Assembly: GCF_014904745.1 (NCBI RefSeq)
Contig: NZ_JACZCS010000039.1
Location: forward strand, 62,001 to 126,000
Length of the DNA stretch: 64,000 nt
Reading direction: 5' to 3'
Origin: Oricola nitratireducens
GTDB lineage: Bacteria; Pseudomonadota; Alphaproteobacteria; Rhizobiales; Rhizobiaceae
Below are positions 27,876-37,829 of this stretch, in pieces. Every line of letters starts with the position of its first letter. Positions within the stretch are counted from its first letter, which is position 1. The notes below the pieces were generated by a model. That model made no database searches, was not told the origin of the DNA, and saw only the letters and a program-made list of their open reading frames with translations. The position numbers were made by a program, and so were the translations under genes.

Positions 27876-28814
27876 GTGAACAAGAAACTCCTGATTATGG
27901 GCGGTATCGCCGTCGTCTTCGGCGGACTTTCGATTGTCGCCGCCGATTTCTGGCTGAAAAGCAACGTCAAGACAGTGGTCGAGACTGTCGAGGTTCACGA
28001 CGCCGCCGCATCTTCCACGCAGTTTTCCACAATCGTCGCGGCCGCCGAGCCGATGCGTTACGGCACGCTGATCGATCCGGGCATGCTGAAGGAACTGCCG
28101 TGGCCGAAAGATAATCTGCCCAAGGGTTCGTTTTCGACGATCGACGATCTGCTCTCGGGCGGCGAACGCATCGCGCTGACCGCAATCGACACAAACGAGC
28201 CGATCCTGGTTTCCAAGGTTACCGATCCGAACGAGCGCGCAACGCTTTCGCGCCGTATCGACGACGGGATGCGGGCGGTCACCATTCGCGTCGACGACAT
28301 TACCGGTGTCGCCGGGTTCGTGGTGCCGGGCGACCGGGTCGACATTGCGCTGACACGCACTTTCAAGATCAACAAAGGCGAGGGCGGTGACAGCAATGGC
28401 AGCGTTGCCCCGATCGAGGTTTCACCGGCCGGCGACCGGACGTTTACCGGCGATTCCGACAGCTTCGTCGCGACGACCGTCGTGCTGGCGAATGTGAAGG
28501 TACTGTCGATCGACCAGATCGCCGACGAGCGCCAATCCGATCCGGTGATCGTGCGCGCGGTCACGCTCGAGGTCGATGCGTCCGGCGCCAAGGCGCTGAC
28601 GGCGGCGCAATCGGCGGGAAGCCTCTCGCTGCAACTGCGCCGCGCAGGCGATGTCGCCAAAGACGAATTCAAGATGCCGATGCACGGCATCGACGAGAAC
28701 ATAACGTCGTCTTACGCCGGCACCCCGACCGGTTCCTCCACCGCCAAGGTTACGGTTCGCCGCAGGGCTGACGTGGAAACCTACGACGTCCGCGACGAAG
28801 GAGCGGTTCAATGA
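27876..28814 (+). CDS. cpaB: Flp pilus assembly protein CpaB
   Basis: 312 residues, GTG start preceded by GAGG. One N-terminal membrane helix (LLIMGGIAVVFGGLSIVAADFWL) followed by an SAF-type domain with RYGTLIDPGMLKELPWP and RRIDDGMRAVTIRVDDITGVAGFVVPGDRVDI, the RcpC/CpaB signature. CpaB is a periplasmic partner of the CpaC secretin in tad pilus export. It starts a rightward cluster that runs to tadD. No pilin or cpaA gene precedes it; parE is directly upstream and divergent. Confidence 0.94.
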   Translation: MNKKLLIMGGIAVVFGGLSIVAADFWLKSNVKTVVETVEVHDAAASSTQFSTIVAAAEPMRYGTLIDPGMLKELPWPKDNLPKGSFSTIDDLLSGGERIALTAIDTNEPILVSKVTDPNERATLSRRIDDGMRAVTIRVDDITGVAGFVVPGDRVDIALTRTFKINKGEGGDSNGSVAPIEVSPAGDRTFTGDSDSFVATTVVLANVKVLSIDQIADERQSDPVIVRAVTLEVDASGAKALTAAQSAGSLSLQLRRAGDVAKDEFKMPMHGIDENITSSYAGTPTGSSTAKVTVRRRADVETYDVRDEGAVQ

Positions 28815-30193
28815 TGCGTTTCCGTCCGAAAGCGAATCTACTCATCGGCGCCCTGGCGGCATTTTCCCTGGCCTGCACCCCGATCCCGGCGGCGCAGGCG
28901 CAGAGCAACGTTCTCAAGATCTCGACTTCCCGCACGCATTTGATCACGATCGAAAAAGGCAAGCCGAAAACCATCCGGACGCAGAATTCCTTCCATGAAA
29001 TCGTGGTCGGCGATCCCGACATCGCCAATGTCCAGCCTCTGACCAACCGTTCGTTCTATGTGCTCGGGATTGCCGCCGGCACGACCGGGATCGCGCTGTT
29101 CGACGCGAACAAGCAGCTGATCGGCTCGATCGACGTCGAGGTGAGCGTGGACACGACACGCCTGAAATCGGCGATCCGCGAGAACGTGCCGGACGCCAAG
29201 ATCAAGGTGACGACAACCAACGGCCAGGTCGTGCTTTCCGGCGAGGCGCCGGATCAGGTTTCCGCTGATCGGGCAAACAAGATCGCGGCCAAGTTCGCCG
29301 GGACCGAGGACGACATCATCAATTCGGTGAACATCACCTCGTCGCAGCAGGTTCAGCTCAACGTCCGGTTCGTCGAAATCAACCGGAATGCCGGCCAGGA
29401 ACTGGGCGTCAACATCAACAAGCTCAGCTATACGAGCGGCGGCGGATCCGATTCCGGCAGCGTCACCTCGGCAACGAACAACAACGTTTTCACAGGCAAT
29501 TTCCTCGGCAGCCTGTTGCTTGGCGGCGTCAATGTGGATGTCGCGATCAAGGCGATGGAAGACCGGGGCGTTGCCCGCCGGCTGGCGGAGCCGAACCTGG
29601 TCGCAAGGTCAGGCGAAAAGGCGAGCTTCCTTGCCGGCGGGGAATATCCCATCCCGATTTCCGACAAGGACGGCAACGTAACTGTCGACTACAAGAAGTT
29701 CGGTGTCGGTCTGCAGTTCACGCCCACGGTCCTCAAGCATGGACTGATCTCGCTGGAAATCGAACCGGAGGTTTCCTCGATCGATTTCTCCAATGGCGGC
29801 CAGTATCCGGTCTTCCAGGTGCGGCGCGCGCAGACCAAGGTCGATCTGCGCAGCGGTCAGAGCTTCATGATGGCCGGTCTCTTTCAGGCCGAGAACACCG
29901 TCGGCGGCAAGAACCTCCCCGGACTGCGCAAGGTGCCGGTGATCGGCGCGCTTTTTTCCAGCAAGGAATTCCAGCGCAAGGAAACCGACCTCGTAATGAT
30001 CGTGACGCCGCATCTGGTGCAGCCGATCGAGCCCGGCACACCGGTCGCCACGCCGCTTGACGGATCGCGTCCCGCAACGGTGCAGGAACACATCCTTGGC
30101 GTCGACGAGGTCCGGACCGCGGCGATGGGGGGCGAAACGATGCCTGCGACGCGAACGACCGGTCACATCCTCACGCTCGATATCGGCGGCTAG
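28811..30193 (+). CDS. cpaC: Flp pilus secretin CpaC
   Basis: 460 residues. Signal peptide (residues 1-26, ending AQAQS), then an N-terminal pilus/secretin N-domain (KTIRTQNSFHEIVVGDPDIANVQPLTNRSFYV), a BON-like segment (VVLSGEAPDQVSADRANKIA) and the secretin core with VRFVEINRNAGQELGVN and QTKVDLRSGQSFMMAGLFQ. It forms the outer-membrane channel for the pilus. Its ATG overlaps the cpaB stop (ATGA), indicating translational coupling. Confidence 0.96.
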   Translation: MMRFRPKANLLIGALAAFSLACTPIPAAQAQSNVLKISTSRTHLITIEKGKPKTIRTQNSFHEIVVGDPDIANVQPLTNRSFYVLGIAAGTTGIALFDANKQLIGSIDVEVSVDTTRLKSAIRENVPDAKIKVTTTNGQVVLSGEAPDQVSADRANKIAAKFAGTEDDIINSVNITSSQQVQLNVRFVEINRNAGQELGVNINKLSYTSGGGSDSGSVTSATNNNVFTGNFLGSLLLGGVNVDVAIKAMEDRGVARRLAEPNLVARSGEKASFLAGGEYPIPISDKDGNVTVDYKKFGVGLQFTPTVLKHGLISLEIEPEVSSIDFSNGGQYPVFQVRRAQTKVDLRSGQSFMMAGLFQAENTVGGKNLPGLRKVPVIGALFSSKEFQRKETDLVMIVTPHLVQPIEPGTPVATPLDGSRPATVQEHILGVDEVRTAAMGGETMPATRTTGHILTLDIGG

Positions 30194-30203
30194 GAGACGG
30201 ACC

Positions 30204-30467
30204 ATGCGCAAGATCATCACCGCTCTCGCGATCGCTTACGGCGCTTCCGTCCTGTCGGGCTGCGTCAACGCCGAGGACAAGAATCTGGAAGGCCTGACTC
30301 TCACGGGCGGCGATGCCATCGCCCACAACAGCACGCTGCAGATCATCGATCCCTGGCCGGCCGGTGTCCAGGACACCAAGCTGATCGTGCCGGCCGATCG
30401 CGGAAAGCAACAAGCGCAATCCGACCAGGCGGCCGCCGGCAGTGGGACGACATCGCTGACGCAATGA
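30204..30467 (+). CDS. Small lipoprotein in the CpaD position
   Basis: 87 residues from ATG 30204 (site TAGGAGA). A lipoprotein signal with lipobox VLSGC gives Cys20 as the lipid anchor. The remainder reads GGDAIAHNSTLQIIDPWP, then a polar, Gln/Ala-rich tail, with no folded domain evident. In tad loci the gene between cpaC and cpaE is normally cpaD, a lipoprotein of over 200 residues; this one is much shorter. It may be a reduced CpaD or an unrelated small pilotin; the sequence does not decide. Confidence 0.75.
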   Translation: MRKIITALAIAYGASVLSGCVNAEDKNLEGLTLTGGDAIAHNSTLQIIDPWPAGVQDTKLIVPADRGKQQAQSDQAAAGSGTTSLTQ

Positions 30468-30478
30468 GACTTCGTAAC

Positions 30479-30514
30479 ATGAGGAAGGCAGCTCAACACG
30501 CTGTTTTTGAATAA
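30479..30514 (+). other. Possible 11-codon upstream ORF before cpaE
   Basis: ATG 30479 to TAA 30514 encodes MRKAAQHAVFE and ends 3 bases before the cpaE ATG. cpaE itself lacks a clear ribosome binding site (the preceding bases are AATAAAA). Translational coupling through this mini-ORF is conceivable but unproven. Confidence 0.25.
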
Positions 30515-30517
30515 AAA

Positions 30518-31732
30518 ATGACAGGTACGAAGGAACTGAACAACAAGATCGTACTCGTCTCGACCGACAAACAGTTCGTCGCGACGACCCAGACCGCGTT
30601 TTCGGTCTCCGACGCGATCAAGCTGATCACGATCGAGAAGGCCGTCACCGAACTTCAGGGCGAGATCGGCGACGCGGAGGCCGGTGCTGTCATCATCGAT
30701 CTCGACGAAGCGGATCTGGAACGGCTGGAAGCACTGCAGCGGGTAACGCGCAGGCTTTCCGACCGCGTTCCGGTGATCGTCGTTGCAAGGGGCTGCGACG
30801 CGTCGATGGTCCGCATTATCGTGCAACTGCATGTTGCCGATTTCCTGGTGAAGCCGGTGACGACCACCGATCTCGTGCGTTCGTGCATCCGTGCCCTCAA
30901 GGGCGTCGACAAGAACGAAAGCGGCGAAGCCGACATCAGCGCCTTCATGCCGGCGGCCGGCGGCGTCGGCAACACGACGATCGCTCTGCAAACAGCCTTC
31001 CTGCTGCACCGTTCGGCGACCCGCGCAGCCTCGACCTGCGTGGTCGACCTGAACTTCCAGCACGGATCGTGTGCGGAATATCTCGATCTCGAACCGCGGT
31101 TCGACATCACGGAAATCGAAAACCAGGTCGAACGCCTCGACCGGCAATTGCTCGACGCGATGCTGTCAAAGCATCCCTCCGGGCTTGCGGTGCTGGCGGC
31201 GCCGACGCGGCCGACCGAAATGCGTTCCTTCGACGCCGACGTTGTCGTGCGCGTTCTCGATCTCGTGTCGGCCTATTTCGACAATGTCGTCATCGACATG
31301 CCACGTACCTGGTTCCCCTGGACGGAAACGGTGCTGCGCGGATCCAATCATGTCTATCTGACGGCCGAGATGACGGTGCCGTGTCTGCGCCACACGCAGC
31401 GCCTGATCAATGCGATCGAGAGCGAAATCGGCAAGGACGTCAAGCCGCGCGTCATCATCAACCGCTATGCGCCCAAGGCCATGGAAGGCGGTATCCGGTC
31501 CACCGACGTGGAGGAACTGCTTGGCGACCGGTTCGCGGGCGGAATCTCGAACAACTACAAACTGGTCCGCGAAGCCGTCGACCGCGGCGTGCCGCTGCAG
31601 GAAATCGATCCGGACGCCAATGTCGTCCAGGATCTCAAGCGCATCATCCTGCCAGAGGAATTGCATTTGGAAACCGGACGCAAGCGCGGTTTCCTCGGCT
31701 TCGGAAAAGGTCTGCTCAAGAAGGCCGGCTAG
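30518..31732 (+). CDS. cpaE: Pilus localisation ATPase-like protein CpaE/TadZ
   Basis: 404 residues. An N-terminal receiver-like domain (1-125: KIVLVSTDKQF, GAVIIDLDEADLERLEAL, VADFLVKPVTTTDLV) is followed by a MinD/ParA-like domain. The P-loop at 146-154 reads AAGGVGNTT, lacking the signature Lys of the deviant Walker A and with Asn in place of the second Lys, so ATP hydrolysis may be weak or absent, as known for some TadZ proteins. CpaE places the pilus machine at the cell pole. Confidence 0.93.
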   Translation: MTGTKELNNKIVLVSTDKQFVATTQTAFSVSDAIKLITIEKAVTELQGEIGDAEAGAVIIDLDEADLERLEALQRVTRRLSDRVPVIVVARGCDASMVRIIVQLHVADFLVKPVTTTDLVRSCIRALKGVDKNESGEADISAFMPAAGGVGNTTIALQTAFLLHRSATRAASTCVVDLNFQHGSCAEYLDLEPRFDITEIENQVERLDRQLLDAMLSKHPSGLAVLAAPTRPTEMRSFDADVVVRVLDLVSAYFDNVVIDMPRTWFPWTETVLRGSNHVYLTAEMTVPCLRHTQRLINAIESEIGKDVKPRVIINRYAPKAMEGGIRSTDVEELLGDRFAGGISNNYKLVREAVDRGVPLQEIDPDANVVQDLKRIILPEELHLETGRKRGFLGFGKGLLKKAG

Positions 31733-31792
31733 GCATGGCCGCATCCGCTTATCCGGCGTCAGACCGGGAGCAACAGGGAATTCAGTGAAACG

Positions 31793-33211
<1,419 letters not shown>

Positions 33212-33212
33212 G

Positions 33213-34181
33213 ATGGAGCTGGACCAGGTCACGCTCTATATCGTCTACGCTTTTGCGGGCGGCGCCGGCATCATGCTGGCGGAGGCGGCCTACATGCTGC
33301 TTTCCTCCGATGCCGAGCAGCGCAAGGCGGTCAACCGCCGCATGCGGCTGCAGGAGCGCAGCGTCAACCAGAAGGAAGTCCTGGTCCAGTTGCGCAAGGA
33401 GCGCGGCCTTGACGGGGAGGGCGCCCGGTTCTCGCCGATGGCGGCGCTGCGCGATCTGCGTATCCAGTCCGGCATGGTGATGCCGCTGACGACATTCCTG
33501 ACCGTTACCTCCGTCGTCGCGGTCGTTATCGGCCTCGGCGGCGGATTGTATATCAACCGCATCGGATTCGGCATCATGCTGGCGCTTGCGCTGATCCCGG
33601 CGCTGCCGGTGCAGTTCCTGCGCTGGGTCCGCAAGAGGCGGCACAAGAAATTCGGCATGCAACTGCCCGAGGCGCTGGACCTGATCACGCGCGGCCTGAA
33701 AGCCGGTCACCCGGTGCCAGTCGCCGTCTCGATGGTGTCGCGCGAGATGCCCGATCCGATCGGCACGGAATTCGGCCTCGTCTCCGACGAGGTCACCTAT
33801 GGTTCGGACATGGTGACGGCGCTGCGCAATCTCTATGAGCGCGTCGGCCACGAAGACCTGCCGCTTTTCGTGACGGCGGTTTCGATCCAGTCGACGACGG
33901 GGGGCAATCTGCGCGAGATCCTCGAAGGCCTTTCGGGCGTCATCCGCGAGCGCGGCAAGCTTCGCCGCAAGGTCAAGGCGATCTCGGTGGAAGGCCGGAT
34001 GTCCGCCTACATCCTGACCGCGGTGCCGGTGTTGCTGGTGTTCGCGGTGATGATCCTCATGCCGACCTACTACACGGACGTCGCCGACAGCACGCTGACC
34101 TGGTATCTCGTCGGCGCCTCGTTCGGCTGGCTCGTGCTTGGCAATGCCATCATGTTCAAGATGGCCAGCTTCAAGTTCTGA
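33213..34181 (+). CDS. tadB: Tad inner-membrane protein TadB (CpaG)
   Basis: 322 residues with four or five membrane helices and a T2SSF domain (LPEALDLITRGLKAGHPVPVAVSMVSREMPDPIG and VGHEDLPLFVTAVSIQSTTGGNLREILEGLSGVIRER). With TadC it forms the inner-membrane platform that CpaF acts on. The start lies one base after cpaF, consistent with coupled translation. Confidence 0.95.
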   Translation: MELDQVTLYIVYAFAGGAGIMLAEAAYMLLSSDAEQRKAVNRRMRLQERSVNQKEVLVQLRKERGLDGEGARFSPMAALRDLRIQSGMVMPLTTFLTVTSVVAVVIGLGGGLYINRIGFGIMLALALIPALPVQFLRWVRKRRHKKFGMQLPEALDLITRGLKAGHPVPVAVSMVSREMPDPIGTEFGLVSDEVTYGSDMVTALRNLYERVGHEDLPLFVTAVSIQSTTGGNLREILEGLSGVIRERGKLRRKVKAISVEGRMSAYILTAVPVLLVFAVMILMPTYYTDVADSTLTWYLVGASFGWLVLGNAIMFKMASFKF

Positions 34182-34191
34182 TGGAGGCATC

Positions 34192-35127
34192 ATGGATCTA
34201 GCATCGTTCCTCCTGCCCGCCGGCGCCTTCATCGTCACGCTTGGACTGGGCGGCCTGATCTACTCCTTCATGCAGGACCGCCGGCAGCAGAACCACGTAC
34301 GCGAGCGCCTTCACGTGCGGTTCGGCGAGCCTGAGGAAGGCCTGCCGACGGTCGAGGACAAGAAGCGCAGGGACGCCGAAATCGCCGACAAGGCGGCGCG
34401 GCGCGCGGCCGAATTCTACGCGTCGGCCGATCCGGAAAACGTCGTGCGGCTGCGCCAGACGCTGATGCGGGCCGGCTATCTCGACCCCGATGCGGTCGGC
34501 AAATTCTTCCTGGTGCGCTTCGCGGCAATGGCCGCCGGCCTGGTGCTTGGTGTCGCAATGATCTTCATGATGCATATCGCACCGGTGTCGCAGCGTGGCA
34601 TCATCACGCTGGCCGGCCTGTCGATCGGCGGCTATTTCGTGCCGTCGTTCCTGCTCAAACATCAGGTTTCGAAGCGGATTACCGAGTATCGGAACGGGTT
34701 TCCGGACTTCATGGATCTGATGATCGTGTGCGCCGATGCCGGGATGAGCCTCGAGGCGGCGATCGAGCGCGTGTCGCGGGAAATCCGCACGACCTATCCG
34801 ATGCTGAGCCAGAACCTCGTGCTGGTGTCGCTGGAACTGCGTGCCGGGCGAAGCATCAACGAGGCGCTGAAGTCGCTCGCCGATCGTCTTGGCGTCGACG
34901 AGGTGCGCGCCTTTGCGACGCTGCTGCAGCAGTCGAAGGAACTCGGCACCAGCCTGTCGGGCGCGCTCAAGGTGTTTTCCGAGGAGATGCGCCACAAGCG
35001 GATGTCGGCGGCGGAGGAGAAGGCGCATGCGCTGCCGGCCAAGATGTCGATCCCGGTGACGGTGTGCATCCTGCCGGTCGTCGTGATGATCGCGATCATT
35101 CCGATCATCGTTCGTTTCAACTCGTAG
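34192..35127 (+). CDS. tadC: Tad inner-membrane protein TadC (CpaH)
   Basis: 311 residues from ATG 34192, which has GGAGG six bases upstream. T2SSF-type protein with membrane helices at the start (FLLPAGAFIVTLGLGGLIYSF), around 110-170 and at the C-terminus (IPVTVCILPVVVMIAIIPII). Core signature: FPDFMDLMIVCADAGMSLEAAIERVSREI and RAFATLLQQSKELGTSLSGALKVFSEEMRHKR. Forms the platform with TadB. Confidence 0.95.
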   Translation: MDLASFLLPAGAFIVTLGLGGLIYSFMQDRRQQNHVRERLHVRFGEPEEGLPTVEDKKRRDAEIADKAARRAAEFYASADPENVVRLRQTLMRAGYLDPDAVGKFFLVRFAAMAAGLVLGVAMIFMMHIAPVSQRGIITLAGLSIGGYFVPSFLLKHQVSKRITEYRNGFPDFMDLMIVCADAGMSLEAAIERVSREIRTTYPMLSQNLVLVSLELRAGRSINEALKSLADRLGVDEVRAFATLLQQSKELGTSLSGALKVFSEEMRHKRMSAAEEKAHALPAKMSIPVTVCILPVVVMIAIIPIIVRFNS

Positions 35128-35262
35128 GGAGTTCGTTCGCGCTTCCTTAACCGAAGCCTTTTGCAAAGCGTTAGCTGCGTTTGCCGACGGCAAATTTACC
35201 CTTTCGCGATATCGTTTCAGAAACAGATCCGGACCAACCGGGCGACAATCGGGGACAGCGAC

Positions 35263-35736
35263 ATGAAGAACAGTGTTCATCGGCTTTTTGCGGTCGCGCT
35301 GGTGGCAGGCGTGCTGGCAGGGTGCCAGACGTCATCCATCGATACGACACTGACCTCCGCCTACCAGGCGAATGCGCAGGGCGATCTCGCCGACCGCAAG
35401 ATCGAATTCGCGACGAAACAGTTCGCCGCCGGCAATTACGGTCTCGCCGAGAAGAATTTCCGTCTCGCCGTGGAAGCGACGCCTGACAATGGCGAAGCCT
35501 GGCTCGGGCTTGCCGCCGCCTATGACCAGCTCGGCCGCTTCGACCTGTCGGACCGCGCCTATGACCGGCTCTTGAAGCTCGAGGGGCGCAAGGCGTCGAT
35601 CCTCAACAACCAGGGCTATTCCTATATCCTGCGCGGCGAATTCAAGAAGGCGCGCAAGGTGCTGGCCGACGCGAAGGCACTGGCGCCGGAAAACGCCATC
35701 ATCGAGGGCAACTGGCAACTCGCCGTCGCCGGCTGA
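35263..35736 (+). CDS. tadD: Tad pilus lipoprotein TadD, TPR repeats
   Basis: 157 residues from ATG 35263 with GGGGACA upstream. A lipoprotein signal with lipobox VLAGC is followed by about three TPR units: FAAGNYGLAEKNFRLAVEATPDNGEAWLGLAAAYDQLG, then RLLKLEGRKASILNNQGYSYILRGEFKKARKVLADAKALAPEN. TadD is needed for pilus assembly in tad systems. A 135-base gap with a TTAACC at 35147 separates it from tadC, so it may have its own promoter. No tadE/F/G follow. Confidence 0.85.
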   Translation: MKNSVHRLFAVALVAGVLAGCQTSSIDTTLTSAYQANAQGDLADRKIEFATKQFAAGNYGLAEKNFRLAVEATPDNGEAWLGLAAAYDQLGRFDLSDRAYDRLLKLEGRKASILNNQGYSYILRGEFKKARKVLADAKALAPENAIIEGNWQLAVAG

Positions 35737-35807
35737 CGACCCCCGCTCCGACGGTCTTGCAATGGTCAAATTGACGTGGTCTATCCGGCCCGACTGCAAC
35801 AAGCCGG

Positions 35808-36608
35808 ATGGATCATTCCTTGCGCGACATACTTTCCGATCTGGATCCCGCCGAAGGCGAAACGCGTGACCCGGTGCGCAGCGCCCAGGCGAACATGCGC
35901 CGGCCGCTGCCGAAACGCTTCTATAAAACCGTCGAAACCGGCGAACGCGAGGGCGCCCATTGCGTGCTGCTCGACGGGCGCGCGGTCAAGACGCCGGGCA
36001 AGAACACGCTTTCACTGGCCACGCCCGAAGCCGCAGCGCTGATCGCCGCCGAGTTCGAGGGGCAGGGCGAGGAGATCGATCCTGCGGCGATGCCCTGTTA
36101 CCGGCTCGCCAACACCGCGGCGGACGGTGTTTCGACCGACATGCAGGCGGTGCTGGAAGACGTGCTGCGCTATTGCGGAACCGATCTGCTGTTCTATCGC
36201 GCCGAAGGGCCGGATGGCCTGATCGAAAACCAGCGCAGGCATTGGGATCCGGTCGTCGACTGGGCGGAAACGCTGACGGGAGCGCGGTTCCATCTTGCCG
36301 AGGGCGTCATCCATGTGACGCAGCCGCGCGAGACAGTCGCGGCGATCGGCGTGCATCTGAAAACCGTCGACGATCCGCTGGTATTGGCGGCAATCCACTC
36401 CATGACGACGCTGACAGGATCGGCGCTTCTGGCGCTTGCCGTCTGGAAGGGGGAATTGAATGCCGCGGACGCCTGGGACGCGGCGCATGTCGACGAGGAC
36501 TGGAACATCGCGCAATGGGGCGAGGACGCCGAGGCGAAGGACCGCCGAATCCGGCGTCGGGCCGAGATGGATGCCGCCGACCGGCTGATCAAGGCGCTGG
36601 AAAAATAG
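35808..36608 (+). CDS. ATP12-family F1-ATPase assembly chaperone
   Basis: 266 residues. Matches the ATP12 family of alphaproteobacteria and mitochondria: RPLPKRFYKTVETGE, CVLLDGRAVKTPGKNTLSLATPEAAALIAAEFEGQ, IDPAAMPCYRLANTAADGV, EDVLRYCGTDLLFYRAEGP and the C-terminal DAAHVDEDWNIAQWGEDAEA. In mitochondria Atp12 binds the F1 alpha subunit before assembly; a similar role is inferred for the bacterial protein. The ribosome site before ATG 35808 is weak. Confidence 0.93.
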   Translation: MDHSLRDILSDLDPAEGETRDPVRSAQANMRRPLPKRFYKTVETGEREGAHCVLLDGRAVKTPGKNTLSLATPEAAALIAAEFEGQGEEIDPAAMPCYRLANTAADGVSTDMQAVLEDVLRYCGTDLLFYRAEGPDGLIENQRRHWDPVVDWAETLTGARFHLAEGVIHVTQPRETVAAIGVHLKTVDDPLVLAAIHSMTTLTGSALLALAVWKGELNAADAWDAAHVDEDWNIAQWGEDAEAKDRRIRRRAEMDAADRLIKALEK

Positions 36609-36622
36609 TCCGGGCCGGAGGC

Positions 36623-37354
36623 TCACGACGTGTCCCACGCGTGGCGCGCCAGCGAATGAAGTTCCCTCAATAAATCATCGACTTCGTGGATCCGCCGCTT
36701 GCGGCGGCCCGGCGGCCAGCCCGGCCGCATCGGCGAAAAGCGTTTGACGCAACCGGCGTCGCGCCGCGCTTTCCAGCGGGCGAGGCGCCTGGCATGGCCG
36801 TCGATATCGTCGAGGGCACGTTTCAGCGCGGCCAGGCGAAGGCCGAGGCGCGTGGCGTCGATCTCGTCGCCGGGCGACGGGATCCAGTGTTCCGGGATCG
36901 GCGCCGGTTCCGACAGGCCGATGCAGGTGATGCGCGGGAAGGCCTTCGGCTTCCTGCGGATCGGGCCGAAGTTGAAGCGCTTCAGGGGATCGATGAGGGG
37001 GAAGGCCAGGTTTTCCGGCGCGGGCCTACAGGGCTGGCCTTGCGGCCGGTAGCCCGGCGGATAGACGATGCCGGTGGAGGAGCGACCGGGCTTCGACTTC
37101 TGTTTAGAGGGGGAGGCGGGGCGCAGGACGATTTCAATCCCGCGTGCGGCGATCACGATCAGCCGCCTTGCCGCGGATTCGGCGGGGCGAAGGATGCGGT
37201 TGATGCGATTTCGCAGGCGCCGCGGTAGGGTGGCGTTGCCGCCCTCGTCCAGCCCGGCCATCACGAACAGCGCCGCGACGATGCGCAGCAGCGCGTCGCG
37301 GTAACGTTCCGCCGCGCGGGGCAGGTCGAAATCATGTCCTTGCGTTCCTGTCAT
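36623..37354 (-). CDS. Basic conserved hypothetical protein
   Basis: 243 residues, strongly basic and proline-rich, no signal peptide. The N-terminal third is helical with a conserved-looking block RNRINRILRPAESAARRLIVIAARG; the middle is low in structure with FNFGPIRRKPKAFPRI; the C-terminus is helical and Arg-rich (LALKRALDDIDGHARRLARWKARRD spread over about 30 residues). I do not recognise a function; nucleic-acid or membrane association would suit the charge. It converges with the ATP12 gene, 14 bases apart. Confidence 0.65.
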   Translation of the reverse strand: MTGTQGHDFDLPRAAERYRDALLRIVAALFVMAGLDEGGNATLPRRLRNRINRILRPAESAARRLIVIAARGIEIVLRPASPSKQKSKPGRSSTGIVYPPGYRPQGQPCRPAPENLAFPLIDPLKRFNFGPIRRKPKAFPRITCIGLSEPAPIPEHWIPSPGDEIDATRLGLRLAALKRALDDIDGHARRLARWKARRDAGCVKRFSPMRPGWPPGRRKRRIHEVDDLLRELHSLARHAWDTS

Positions 37355-37400
37355 CCGGACAAGGATAAGGACGACCGGGATGCGGTGGATAAGTTTAGCT

Positions 37401-37640
37401 TCAGTCAGCGGCGTGGAGCGCCACTAAAAACGTACCGCTGTCTTCGTTTTGCTCAGCGGCTATCACGATTTGTCCCGGTCTGAATTCCCAGATTTCGTCT
37501 TCCGGTATCACCTGATCTGCAATGCGATACCTGTCGGCATCGAGCGCAATCGCAGCGACAGGTCGCCAGACTTTGACCATCTCGTCAGTCAGGCGGACGT
37601 GAATTGTTACCACCAGGGAAGAAGCGTGCCGATCATCCAT
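37401..37640 (-). CDS. Small conserved hypothetical protein
   Basis: 79 residues from ATG 37640 as chosen here; the frame is open to 37778, but that upstream end runs into a palindromic repeat and looks unconserved, and no candidate start has a clear ribosome site. The C-terminal half (WRPVAAIALDADRYRIADQ, PEDEIWEFRPGQIVIAAEQ) resembles small unnamed bacterial proteins with an R-Y-R-I and E-x-W-E/x-F-x-P-G plan. Base composition is lower in GC than the neighbours, hinting at transfer. Function unknown. Confidence 0.5.
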   Translation of the reverse strand: MDDRHASSLVVTIHVRLTDEMVKVWRPVAAIALDADRYRIADQVIPEDEIWEFRPGQIVIAAEQNEDSGTFLVALHAAD

Positions 37641-37757
37641 AACAAACAGATTAGTGTTTTGCGGGGCTGCATAAAAGCCAGATTGGTCGGTTACAGGGCG
37701 GAGTTCGGCGAAACCAGTTGCGCCCCTCATCGCATCGGCGCTTTTGCCCCTCTCTTG

Positions 37758-37796
37758 TGATTTCCAAGGACTTAGCAAGCTAAGCCCAGGAAATCA
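37758..37796. repeat. Nested inverted repeat upstream of radC end
   Basis: Outer arms TGATTTCC (37758-37765) and GGAAATCA (37789-37796) are perfect; inner arms CTTAGC (37771-37776) and GCTAAG (37779-37784) are perfect too. The structure suggests a small intergenic palindromic element. Confidence 0.6.
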
Positions 37797-37799
37797 CTT

Positions 37800-37820
37800 T
37801 CTCCCCCGCAAGGGGGGAGA
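37800..37820. repeat. C/G-tract hairpin of the rhizobial intergenic type
   Basis: TCTCCCCC, loop GCAA, then GGGGGGAGA, immediately after the preceding repeat and just beyond the 3' end of radC. Hairpins of this C5-G5 type are frequent between genes in the Phyllobacteriaceae and relatives. It may act as a terminator for radC. Confidence 0.6.
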
Positions 37821-37829
37821 CAAGGAGCG

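Noticed and set aside
37449-37760. 103-codon plus-strand frame opposite the small hypothetical gene
   Set aside because: The minus-strand frame has family-like motifs; this one does not.
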